Made by a program: the position numbers and the translations under genes. This document shows, piece after piece, positions 52,596-60,914 of a DNA stretch of 64,000 nucleotides. Position 1 is the stretch's first letter. Each line of letters opens with the position of its first letter. The stretch is taken from assembly GCF_000802365.1 (NCBI RefSeq), contig NZ_JSZE01000017.1, forward strand, positions 1 to 64,000, written 5' to 3'. Origin of the DNA: Xanthomonas cannabis pv. cannabis. Lineage in GTDB: Bacteria; Pseudomonadota; Gammaproteobacteria; Xanthomonadales; Xanthomonadaceae. The notes below the pieces were generated by a model that worked only from the letters and a program-made list of their open reading frames with translations, was not told where the DNA came from and made no database searches.

Positions 52596-53035
52596 AGTTG
52601 TCTGCCTTGTGGGGAGCGCGGATGCGCTGGCCTGCCTATGGCGCGGATGCACCACCTCGCATGTCTCGATGCGTGTTGCGTGATGTCGCGCCAGCCGTGC
52701 AGAGCACCTGTGCCACGCACATCGGCGGGCAGGTCTGGGCAAGAGGAAGGGGTGTGTGCATCACTGTCCAACGCCACCCACGGTAGGCCGCGGCGCGTGA
52801 GAACCGTCGCAGCGATGGGTGTGTGCCACGCGAGTGCGACGTCGACCGGAACCTCATCTGCACGGTGCGTTGACGATCGCCCGTGTTACGCGACCGACCG
52901 ATGCAGTGCAGGTCGCGCAGGCCGGCGCTGCACACCGGTTGTGTGGTCGAGACGGCCGGCGTGATCGAGCGCGCCGTGTGCTTGGCATGACGTTGCGAGC
53001 AACCGCGACCGGGTGGAATGAATCTCTGCAGACAC
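52596..53035. other. Gene-free stretch upstream of galE
   Basis: No gene or repeat seen. It should hold the promoter of the galE operon; its far side carries the SDR terminator. Confidence 0.4.
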
Positions 53036-53071
53036 AAAAAAGCCCGCATCACCTCATCGGTAATGCGGGCT
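53036..53071 (-). terminator. Rho-independent terminator of the SDR gene
   Basis: AGCCCGCAT (53041-53049) pairs with ATGCGGGCT (53063-53071). On the minus strand it is followed by five to six T residues. It lies 15 bases after the SDR stop. Confidence 0.85.
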
Positions 53072-53086
53072 CTGCTACGCGCAGCG

Positions 53087-53953
53087 TCAGAGCGTGACGG
53101 CGCCGCCGGCGATGGTCAGCAAGGTACCGGAGGTGTAGCTGGCCGTGTCGGACGCCAGCATCACGTAGGCCGATGCCAGTTCCACCGGCTGACCGGGCCG
53201 GCCCATCGGCGTTTGCGAGCCGAAATTCTCCACCGACTCATCGTCCATGCCGGAGGGAATGAATGGGGTCCAGATCGGCCCCGGCAGTACCGCGTTGACG
53301 CGGATGTTCTTCTCCGCCAGCACGCCGGCCAGGCCGATGGTGAGATTGGCCAGCGCCCCCTTGGTGGCGGCATAGGGCAGGATGTTCGGCGTGGGTTTCT
53401 TGGACTGCACCGACGCGGTGTTGATGATGGAGCCACCATCGGTCATCAACGGCGCAGACAGGCGCACCAGGTTGAACACGGCATGCACGTTGGTGTCGAA
53501 GGTCTTGCGCCATTCGTCCAGCGTGATGTCCTCGAAGGTTTCGAAATACTTCTGATAGCCGGCATTGTTGACCAGGATGTCCAGCCCACCGAAGGTGCTG
53601 TTGACCTTGTCGATCAACGCTGCCGCCTGGCTCGGTTCGCTGATGTCGCAACCGACCAGCAGCGCCTTGACGCCGGCCTTTTCGATCAGCGCGCCGATCT
53701 TGGCCGCATCTTCCTGCTCATCGGGCAGGAACGCGATTGCCACGTCTGCACCTTCGCGGGCGTAGGCAATGGCCACCGCCGCGCCGATGCCGCTGTCGCC
53801 ACCGGTGATCAGGGCACGCTTGCCCTTGAGTTGCCCGTGACCGACATAACTGTCTTCGCCATGGTCCGGACGCGGGTCCATCTGTTCGGTGCGGCCGGGG
53901 AAGCTCTGCGGCTGCGGCTTGAAGGGCGGGCGCGGATAGTTGGGTACGGGCAT
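53087..53953 (-). CDS. Short-chain dehydrogenase/reductase (YghA-like)
   Basis: A 288-residue NAD(P)-dependent oxidoreductase. After a Pro-rich N-terminal extension (about 1-40, with FPGRTEQMDPRPDHGEDSYV), the fold shows TGGDSGIG (coenzyme), NNAG, catalytic Ser in INTASVQS and Tyr/Lys in LPYAATKGAL. The extension is typical of the YghA/YhdF subgroup, linked to general stress. CAGGAGACG sets the start. Substrate unknown. Confidence 0.9.
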   Translation of the reverse strand: MPVPNYPRPPFKPQPQSFPGRTEQMDPRPDHGEDSYVGHGQLKGKRALITGGDSGIGAAVAIAYAREGADVAIAFLPDEQEDAAKIGALIEKAGVKALLVGCDISEPSQAAALIDKVNSTFGGLDILVNNAGYQKYFETFEDITLDEWRKTFDTNVHAVFNLVRLSAPLMTDGGSIINTASVQSKKPTPNILPYAATKGALANLTIGLAGVLAEKNIRVNAVLPGPIWTPFIPSGMDDESVENFGSQTPMGRPGQPVELASAYVMLASDTASYTSGTLLTIAGGAVTL

Positions 53954-54185
53954 GGTCGTCTCCTGACGGTTGCGGTGGAAGCTCGGGTTGACGGCCAGTG
54001 TGGACACACAGACGTAAACATCCGGGTGAGGCGATGTCAGCGGCGCGTGTGCTGGCAGCCACACACGCGCCGCTGTATTCACGCCATCGGTCCCCACTGC
54101 GCAACGCACTGGTGGTGCTTGACAAAACCTTCATGCGCTTTTGCCGGGAGCACTCGATACTGCGCGCATCTGCAGGAGGTCAACC

Positions 54186-54827
54186 ATGTTCTTTCGCCGT
54201 AACGGGCTGTCGTTGTGTCTGCTTGCGTTGACGCTGTTCTTTATCGGATGCCAGATCTACGCGGGTCTGCATGCCTATAACTCGGAACTACGCGAACAGG
54301 GGCTGCCCACCTTGCAGCTGGCGGCCTATCTGCACAGCCCGCACTTCATGTCCGCGCTGTTCGAGAACTGGGAGAGCGAATTCCTGCAGATGGGCATGTA
54401 CGTGCTGCTGACCGTCAAGCTGCGTCAGGTGGGGTCGGCCGAATCGCGTCCGCTCGATCCCGACGAGGAGCGTACCGAGATCAAACCCGGCACCGCGCCA
54501 TGGCCGGTACGCGCAGGCGGCGTATGGCTAAGGTTGTACGAGCATTCGCTGGCGATCGCGTTCGGCGCGCTGTTTCTGATGAGTTTTGTGTTGCATCTGA
54601 TTGGCAGCTGGCGGCTGGAGCTGCTGGAGCGTGCGCAGAAAGGCTTGCCGCCGATCAGCGTGTTCGCGCATTTCACCGACGCCGGCTTCTGGTTCGAGTC
54701 GATGCAGAACTGGCAAAGCGAATTCCTGGCGGTGTTCTCGCTGGTGGTGTTGACCATCTGGCTGCGGCAGAAGGAGTCGCCCCAATCCAAACCGGTGCGG
54801 GCACCGCATTCCCAGACCGGCGGGTAA
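54186..54827 (+). CDS. DUF6766-like membrane protein
   Basis: A 213-residue protein with AGGAGG just before its ATG. Four hydrophobic segments: about 8-28 (LSLCLLALTLFFIGCQIYAG), 62-78, 128-148 and 185-205. The motif FMSALFENWESEFLQMGMYV recurs later as FESMQNWQSEFLAVFSLVVL, so the protein has an internal repeat, as in DUF6766. Function unknown. It lies just beyond the divergent SDR gene. Confidence 0.75.
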   Translation: MFFRRNGLSLCLLALTLFFIGCQIYAGLHAYNSELREQGLPTLQLAAYLHSPHFMSALFENWESEFLQMGMYVLLTVKLRQVGSAESRPLDPDEERTEIKPGTAPWPVRAGGVWLRLYEHSLAIAFGALFLMSFVLHLIGSWRLELLERAQKGLPPISVFAHFTDAGFWFESMQNWQSEFLAVFSLVVLTIWLRQKESPQSKPVRAPHSQTGG

Positions 54828-54970
54828 CCGCAACGACGCCCTCGCGGAGCGCCGCCAGGCGGGCGCGGCCGTTGGTGTCGATGCGCACCACTTCACGCCG
54901 TCACCCGGCGGCGTTCACCGCGTTGCAATGCGCGCCTGCCTAGGTTGGGGCCACGACGAACGCGCAGGAG

Positions 54971-55162
54971 ATGAACATGGGTAGCGAACCGAAAAAGCCG
55001 TGGGGCCCTGACGATGATCAGAGCAAGCCGTTTACACCGCAGGAAAAGCGCAACGAGAACGTGGAGTGGAAGGTGCACGACATGCCCGACGAGGACCCGG
55101 ATGTGAACAAGGCCGACCCCGAGCACGATTACGAACGTCCGGACGGCTCGGAAAAGCGCTGA
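54971..55162 (+). CDS. Small charged hypothetical protein
   Basis: A 63-residue, strongly hydrophilic protein (PDDDQSKPFTPQEKRNENVE, PDEDPDVNKADPEHDYERPD) with GCAGGAG before its start. It is probably disordered. No family recognised. A terminator hairpin follows. Confidence 0.6.
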   Translation: MNMGSEPKKPWGPDDDQSKPFTPQEKRNENVEWKVHDMPDEDPDVNKADPEHDYERPDGSEKR

Positions 55163-55184
55163 CACCACCCAGCGCGCAGCATGC

Positions 55185-55217
55185 ACAGTGCCCGCAGATG
55201 CGGGCACTGTACGTTTT
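55185..55217 (+). terminator. Rho-independent terminator after the small charged protein
   Basis: An 11-bp stem (ACAGTGCCCGC at 55185-55195 with its complement at 55200-55210), loop AGAT, then ACGTTTT. Confidence 0.75.
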
Positions 55218-55314
55218 GGGCGCATTGCCCAGCGCCATGCCTGCAGTCCCCGGGATCGATGCACTGCGGCCACACCCAGCGACGACGTTGAGCGGCCGCA
55301 CTTAGCGGCCACGT

Positions 55315-56337
55315 TTAGTAATGGTGGTGATACCCCACATCGGCCGCGATCTTGCCGCGGAACACGCGGTACGACCACACCGTATAGCCCAGCACCAGCG
55401 GCAGCAGCACGACCAGCCCGACCATCGGAAACATCTGTGACGAGGTGGGCGCGGCCGCCTGCCAGATGGTGTAGGTCGGTGGTACCAGATATGGCCACAT
55501 GCCCAGCACCAGCCCGATGAAGCCCAGGACGAAGATGGCCAGCGTGAGCAGGAAGGGCACCGCATCATGGCGTGAGCGGTCGCTGCTGCGCCACAACGCC
55601 AGCGCCACCGCTGCGGTGACCACCGGAATCGGCGACAGCCACCAGAAGTTGCCATGCGCGAACCAGCGCGCCATCACGTGCGAGCTCAGGAACGGCAGCC
55701 AGGCGCTGACCAGCACCACAAATGTCACCACCACGCCGACCAGCGGCTTGGTGAGTTGCCGTGCCAGGGTGTGGGTGCGGCCGTCGGTCTTGAGAATCAG
55801 CCAGGTGCTGCCGAGCAGGGCGTAGCCGAACACCAGCGCCGCACCGGTGAGTATGGTGAACGGGCTGAACCAGCCGAATACCCCGGCCGTGTAGCGGCCG
55901 TTGTCCAGCGGCATGCCTTCCACAAGCGCGCCCAGGATGATGCCCTGTGCGAAGGCGGTGAGGATCGAGCCGCCGATGAATGACAGCGTCCACAGCCGGC
56001 GCGAGCGCTGCGCCTTGAAGCGGAACTCGAACGCCACGCCGCGAAACACCAGCGCCATCACCATCAGCAGCACCGGCAGGTACAGCGCGGACAGGATCAC
56101 CGCGTACGCCGCCGGAAAGGCGGCGAACAATCCGGCCCCGCCAAGCACCAGCCAGGTTTCGTTGCCATCCCAGATCGGCGCGGCGGTGTTCATCATCAGA
56201 TCCACCTCCTGCTCGTCGCGAGCGAACGGTGCCAGCATGCCCAACCCCAGGACGAAGCCATCCAGCACCACGTACATCAGTACGCCAAAGCCGATCACGC
56301 CGAACCACACCACCGGCAACCAGTAGCTCAGTTCCAT
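55315..56337 (-). CDS. cydB: Cytochrome bd (CIO-type) ubiquinol oxidase subunit II
   Basis: A 340-residue subunit with eight or nine hydrophobic segments. The N-terminus LPVVWFGVIGFGVLMYVVLD, followed by GFVLGLGML and NTAAPIWDGNETWLVLGGAG, is typical of CydB/CioB. It pairs with subunit I to reduce oxygen with quinol electrons, without pumping protons, at low oxygen or with cyanide or nitric oxide. The ATG has AGGAG upstream and overlaps the end of cydA by 10 bases. It ends in HHHY. Confidence 0.93.
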   Translation of the reverse strand: MELSYWLPVVWFGVIGFGVLMYVVLDGFVLGLGMLAPFARDEQEVDLMMNTAAPIWDGNETWLVLGGAGLFAAFPAAYAVILSALYLPVLLMVMALVFRGVAFEFRFKAQRSRRLWTLSFIGGSILTAFAQGIILGALVEGMPLDNGRYTAGVFGWFSPFTILTGAALVFGYALLGSTWLILKTDGRTHTLARQLTKPLVGVVVTFVVLVSAWLPFLSSHVMARWFAHGNFWWLSPIPVVTAAVALALWRSSDRSRHDAVPFLLTLAIFVLGFIGLVLGMWPYLVPPTYTIWQAAAPTSSQMFPMVGLVVLLPLVLGYTVWSYRVFRGKIAADVGYHHHY

Positions 56338-57737
56338 GGAGTGTTCTCCTGTTCCAATGCGGTATCTGCTGCCGACAGCGGGCGCGCCGGCGTGTGCTCG
56401 CCGCCGGCCACATCCGGGCCGTCGCGGCTGGCTTGCGGGCCCGCACGCACCAGCTTCACCAGATAGAAGATGCCGAACCCGAACACGAAGGCGTAGCCCA
56501 GCACATACACCAGCAACGACACCGCCACGGTGGCGGTGGACTGCGCACCCACCGCGTCGGCGGTGCGTAGCAGCCCATAGATCACCCACGGTTGCCGCCC
56601 GATCTCGGTGACGAACCAACCGGCCACCAGCGCGATGAAACCGGCCGGCAGCATGACATTCCAGGCCAGCACCAGGGCCCTGGCATGCAAGCGCCCGCGC
56701 CACCAGGCAAGCGCAGACACCCAGGCCAGCAACAACATCGCCATCCCCAACCCCACCATGATGCGGAAGGCGAAGAACACCGGCGCCACCGGCGGTCGCT
56801 GATCGCGCGGCACCGAGGTCAACGGCGTGATGTCGCCATCGGTCGTGTGGGTCAGGATCACGCTGCCCAGCCGCGGAATCGCCACCTCGTAGTCGTTGCG
56901 CTCGGCCTCGGCATCGGGCACGGCAAACACCACCAGCGGGACGCCGGCGCCATCGGCCTGCCGATGCCAGTGCGCTTCCATCGCCGCCACCTTCAAGGGC
57001 TGATGTTCGAGCGTGTTCAAGCCATGCTGGTCGCCGACCAGCACCTGGATCGGCAACACGATCGCCGCAAACGCCACCGCCAGCCGCAACATGCGCGCCG
57101 CGGCGTCTGCATGCAGGCCCCGACGCAGGTAATACGCCCCCACGCCGCCCACCACGAAGCAGGTGGTGATGAACGCGCCCAGCGCCATGTGCACCAGACG
57201 ATACGGAAACGAGGGGTTGAAGATGATCTGCATCCAGCGCACCGGCTGCACGATGCCGTTGACCATCGCGTAGCCCTGCGGTGTATGCAGCCAGCTGTTG
57301 GACGCCAGGATCCAGAACGTGGACACCAGCGTGCCGATCGCCACCATGCAGGTGGCAAAGAAGTGCAGCTTCTCCGAGACGCGTCCCCAGCCGAACAGCA
57401 TCACGCCCAGGAAGCTGGCTTCCAGGAAGAACGCGGTCAGCACCTCGTAGCTCAGCAGCGGCCCGATCACACTGCCGGCGATGCGGCTGAGTTCGGGCCA
57501 GTTCGCCCCGAACTGGAATGCCATCACGATGCCGCTGACCACACCCATGCCGAAGGACACCGCAAAGATGCGCAGCCAGAAGAAATACAGCCGCTTCCAG
57601 AGCGCATCGTGCGTGCGCAGCCAGCGCCACTCCAGAAACCCGAGCAGATTGGCCAGCCCGATGGTGAACGCGGGGAACAGCACGTGAAACGAGATGACAA
57701 AGGCAAACTGGATACGGGATAGCAGCAGCGCTTCCAC
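56328..57737 (-). CDS. cydA: Cytochrome bd (CIO-type) ubiquinol oxidase subunit I
   Basis: A 469-residue subunit carrying the haems. His18 in FVISFHVLFP is a haem ligand, and the GRQPW motif is in TEIGRQPWVIYGLLRT. The quinol loop is short, placing it in the cyanide-insensitive oxidase (CioA) group instead of the Escherichia coli CydA group. GTG 57737 is preferred, 8 bases after GGGAG. It is the first gene of the cydAB operon; no cydX or cydDC gene is nearby. Confidence 0.93.
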   Translation of the reverse strand: MEALLLSRIQFAFVISFHVLFPAFTIGLANLLGFLEWRWLRTHDALWKRLYFFWLRIFAVSFGMGVVSGIVMAFQFGANWPELSRIAGSVIGPLLSYEVLTAFFLEASFLGVMLFGWGRVSEKLHFFATCMVAIGTLVSTFWILASNSWLHTPQGYAMVNGIVQPVRWMQIIFNPSFPYRLVHMALGAFITTCFVVGGVGAYYLRRGLHADAAARMLRLAVAFAAIVLPIQVLVGDQHGLNTLEHQPLKVAAMEAHWHRQADGAGVPLVVFAVPDAEAERNDYEVAIPRLGSVILTHTTDGDITPLTSVPRDQRPPVAPVFFAFRIMVGLGMAMLLLAWVSALAWWRGRLHARALVLAWNVMLPAGFIALVAGWFVTEIGRQPWVIYGLLRTADAVGAQSTATVAVSLLVYVLGYAFVFGFGIFYLVKLVRAGPQASRDGPDVAGGEHTPARPLSAADTALEQENTPWN

Positions 57738-57987
57738 AGGGGTCTCCCTAGTGCCGGGTGCGCGTGAGCGCGGTCAGGTGGTCACGGCGTAGTGGTCCGG
57801 GCGGGCGCGAGATGACACCGGGGCATGTCGTTGCCGTCTGCATGGGGCACCGCGCGCGCCTTCGGGGCGTCTGTCGCCAGCGTGCGCGCATGCGACCGCA
57901 AAAAGCGTGACGTGCCGCACCGGACGCAGCCGCAACGCAGGGAGCCGGCGGTGACCGCGCAAGGACCACACCGCAGCGCCGGCGACC

Positions 57988-58269
57988 TCAGGCGCTGCGC
58001 AGATGACGCAGGCAGCGTGGCGCCAGCCAGTCCGCCAGTGCAGCGTTCATCGAACCCGGGGTCAGGCACAGCGCATCGCGGACTGCCTTGATCGCCTCCT
58101 GTTCGCTGAGCTGCGGGCGGGCATTGTAGGCCGCGCACACTGCGCGCACGGTTGCATCGGGCACGCCGTCGAACGGGTAATACCCGAGTTGTCCGCGGCG
58201 GTGTTCGCCGCGCCAGTATTCCAATTGGTCTTGCACATCGGCCGGGCAATGTGCGGAAACTGCCTGCAT
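57988..58269 (-). CDS. Small hypothetical protein
   Basis: A 93-residue protein with GAGGTG before ATG 58269. Middle sequence DQLEYWRGEHRRGQLGYYPF followed by DGVPDATVRAVCAAYN and LSEQEAIKAVRDALCLTPGS looks like a small helical domain. No family recognised. It is upstream of cydAB but 250 bases away. Confidence 0.6.
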   Translation of the reverse strand: MQAVSAHCPADVQDQLEYWRGEHRRGQLGYYPFDGVPDATVRAVCAAYNARPQLSEQEAIKAVRDALCLTPGSMNAALADWLAPRCLRHLRSA

Positions 58270-58799
58270 GGGACACCTCTTGCGACGCGATGGCGCCAAT
58301 GTCTGCGGCAATATGGAACAGGCACGTGAGCACGCCGTGCACACGCTCTCCACACGGTGTGCGTAGGCTGTGGGTAACCCAGCGGGCCCGACATCGTCAT
58401 TGAACGGGCTGTTCCGGCTGCACCTGCGGCCACTCGCGTCGGCGCCGGCCACATCCCGTCGCCCTGCAACGCACCAGCGGGCTGATCCACTGGCTCGATC
58501 ACACGACCTGACGCCGACGACGCGCTGCAGCAGTCGCAAACCTTGCCCTGTGTGGCGTTTCAACATTTCCGGTACGGCGACCGAACCCGACCATGACCCT
58601 TGGCACTGGCAAATTCCAGCGTATCCGTGCGTACTTCGGGCACATCATTCCGGCGAGCTCGACTTGGGGAAGAGCGCCGTATCATCACGATGGTCGTGGC
58701 CGCAACGTGCAATCCCGTGGTGACGCGCAGGCGCTTTTTTCGCGCCGCCGTCACAATTCTCAACTGAACATGTATTAGTCATTGCGGACAGAAGCGCTC
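58270..58799. other. Gene-free divergent region
   Basis: About 530 bases without a credible gene, between the small hypothetical gene and the NtrC-type regulator. The final 60 bases are AT-richer (for example TTCTCAACTGAACATGTATTAG), so the regulator promoter probably lies there. Confidence 0.45.
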
Positions 58800-60080
58800 A
58801 TGGACCGTCTTTCCTGCGCCATCATCGACGACGACGTGGAGTTCTGCGATCAGGTGGTGGAGTTAGCCACCGGTAGCGGCTTCCGTGCCAAGGGCATCCA
58901 TACCCTTGGCGAGGCCAGCCGTTGGCTGGACAGCAACTTTCCCGACCTGCTGGTCGTGGACGTTGGCCTGCCCGACGGCAGCGGTTTCGATCTCATCGAA
59001 CGGCTCGACCCGGACCACACCCCGCAGATTGTGGTGGTCTCGGGCGATTACGCCTACGAAACCCAGGGCCGCGCACATCAGTTCGGTGTCAGCGAGTTCC
59101 TGACCAAGCCGTTTGCACCCGAGCGCCTGGAGCGGGTGCTCGGTTGCCTGCGCGAAGCGCAGCAGGGCAACCTTGGCATCGTCGGCAACAGCGACAGCAT
59201 CGTGATGCTGCGCAAGGACATCGTGCGAGTGGCGCCAACCGATCTGAATGTGCTGGTGACCGGCGAAACCGGCACGGGCAAGGATCTGGTGGCGCGTGCC
59301 ATCCATCGGGTGTCGGGCCGTCGCGGCCGCTTCGTGCCGGTCAACTGTGGCGCGATCCCGGAAGAGCTGCTGGCCAGCCAGTTGTTCGGCCACGAGCGCG
59401 GCAGCTTCACCGGTGCCGATCGCCGCCATGCCGGATTTCTGGAGCAGGCGGCGGGCGGCACGCTGTTTCTGGATGAGATCGGCGAGATGCCCAAGCGGCT
59501 GCAGGTGTATCTGCTGCGCGCGATCGAGTCGCGCAGCTTCATGCGCGTGGGCGGGAACGAAGAGATCCCGCTGGACGCGCGCGTGGTGGCGGCCACCCAT
59601 CAGCATGTGCAGCGCGAGCAGGCGGTATTGCGTGAGGACCTGTTCTATCGCCTCAACGAGTATCCCATCCAGGTGCCGCCGCTGCGCGAACGGCGCGGCG
59701 ATGCGCGCGTGCTGGGGCTGCGGGTGATCGACGAGCTCAACGTCAAGTACGGCAAGCGCAAGCTGCCGACCAAGTCGCTGCTGCGCTATCTGGCGTACCA
59801 CACCTGGCCGGGCAACGTGCGCGAGCTGCGCTCGTTCATCCACTATCTGTATCTGCGCTCGGACGGCGATCTGCTCAGTGCACCGGATGTGGAGCAGACC
59901 GTGCCGCAGGCCGACGAAGACGGGTTGCTGATTCCGGCCGGCTGGACCATGCGCCAGGCCGAGGACGCCATGATCGAGTCGGCGCTGGCACGCACGCGCT
60001 TCAACAAGAAGGCGGCCGCACGCGAGCTGGGGATCAGCGTGCGCACCCTGCACAATCGCCTCAGCGACAAGGACGCCTAG
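58800..60080 (+). CDS. NtrC-family sigma-54-dependent response regulator
   Basis: A 426-residue regulator. The receiver has the acidic cluster DDD10-12 and phospho-acceptor Asp54 in LLVVDVGLPDG. The AAA+ domain has Walker A GETGTGKD, the sigma-54 contact loop GSFTGA (usual GAFTGA) and Walker B GGTLFLDEIGEM. A Fis-type helix-turn-helix closes it (FNKKAAARELGISVRTLHNR). It should activate sigma-54 promoters. It is followed at TAGTG by a small kinase-like gene. Confidence 0.93.
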   Translation: MDRLSCAIIDDDVEFCDQVVELATGSGFRAKGIHTLGEASRWLDSNFPDLLVVDVGLPDGSGFDLIERLDPDHTPQIVVVSGDYAYETQGRAHQFGVSEFLTKPFAPERLERVLGCLREAQQGNLGIVGNSDSIVMLRKDIVRVAPTDLNVLVTGETGTGKDLVARAIHRVSGRRGRFVPVNCGAIPEELLASQLFGHERGSFTGADRRHAGFLEQAAGGTLFLDEIGEMPKRLQVYLLRAIESRSFMRVGGNEEIPLDARVVAATHQHVQREQAVLREDLFYRLNEYPIQVPPLRERRGDARVLGLRVIDELNVKYGKRKLPTKSLLRYLAYHTWPGNVRELRSFIHYLYLRSDGDLLSAPDVEQTVPQADEDGLLIPAGWTMRQAEDAMIESALARTRFNKKAAARELGISVRTLHNRLSDKDA

Positions 60081-60337
60081 TGGTCGACGCTTCGCAGGGA
60101 CGGCGGCGCGAGCTGCTGCATCAGTTGCGCAACCGGCTCAATGTGATGGGCTTTGCGTTGTACGCGTTGCGCAGCGAGGCCTCCAAACCGCTGGAGACGC
60201 TGCGCAACGCACATCAATCGGCCACCGAACTGCTCAACCAGCTGGGCGAAGAAGAACGCGCGCAGCACCGGGCCGACGGCCTCCAGGCGGAGATGCCGCC
60301 AGGCGACATGTCCCGCAACGATGCCGCCGGTCAGTGA
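60080..60337 (+). CDS. Small DHp-like (histidine kinase dimerisation) protein
   Basis: An 85-residue protein starting at GTG 60080, overlapping the NtrC stop by one base. Residues 10-60 read ELLHQLRNRLNVMGFALYAL followed by SATELLNQLGEE, close to the H-box and second helix of a histidine kinase (H-x-LRN-x-L). No ATPase domain follows. It could be a phosphotransfer or docking protein for the coupled regulator. The function is inferred from that motif only. Confidence 0.6.
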   Translation: MVDASQGRRRELLHQLRNRLNVMGFALYALRSEASKPLETLRNAHQSATELLNQLGEEERAQHRADGLQAEMPPGDMSRNDAAGQ

Positions 60338-60714
60338 TGCTCGGCCGCTTGCGCCTGGTCGCTCAATAGCGTGGTGATGGTGCGCGGGTTGTAGGGCTTC
60401 ATGCAGTACGACAGGTGCGCAAAGCGCTGCGGCAGGGTGTAGCGGTCGTAGCCGGAGCAGAACGAGAATGGCACGCCACGCTCGAGCAGGGCGTCTGCCA
60501 CCGGAAAAACCGCCTGCCCCCGCACGTTGACGTCCAGCAGCGCGCCATCGATGGCCTGGCCCGAGGCGACCAGCGACAGCGCTTCTGGGACGTTGCCCAC
60601 CGGCCCCACCACACGGACACCGGCTTCCACCAGCAGGTCGTTGAGCGATTCGGCCAACAGGTAATCGTCTTCCACCACCAGGATGCGACGGCCGTTGAGC
60701 GGATTGTCGAGCAT
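60331..60714 (-). CDS. Single-domain response regulator (receiver only)
   Basis: A 127-residue CheY-like receiver with acidic pair ED-D15-17, phospho-acceptor Asp61 in GALLDVNV and Lys106 in CMKPY. No output domain. CAGGAGGT precedes ATG 60714. Its last 7 bases overlap the end of the DHp-like gene on the other strand. It is divergent from the CheB/CheR hybrid kinase gene, which may be its phospho-donor. Confidence 0.87.
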   Translation of the reverse strand: MLDNPLNGRRILVVEDDYLLAESLNDLLVEAGVRVVGPVGNVPEALSLVASGQAIDGALLDVNVRGQAVFPVADALLERGVPFSFCSGYDRYTLPQRFAHLSYCMKPYNPRTITTLLSDQAQAAEHH

Positions 60715-60914
60715 GTGACCTCCTGAGCGACGCGCGATCATCCGATGCGCGGCACATGGTGCGCGCAGCGGCGGTTAACGCAGTGCGTAAGCAGGCACTT
60801 CCAAGACCGGTCCGTGCAAGGCAGCCGGCACACCTGAGGTTTGCTGCAAGTGCCGGGTGTGCGCGATCATCCCGGCTTGCGCTTGATCACCGGCGCCGAC
60901 GATACGACGCGGAC

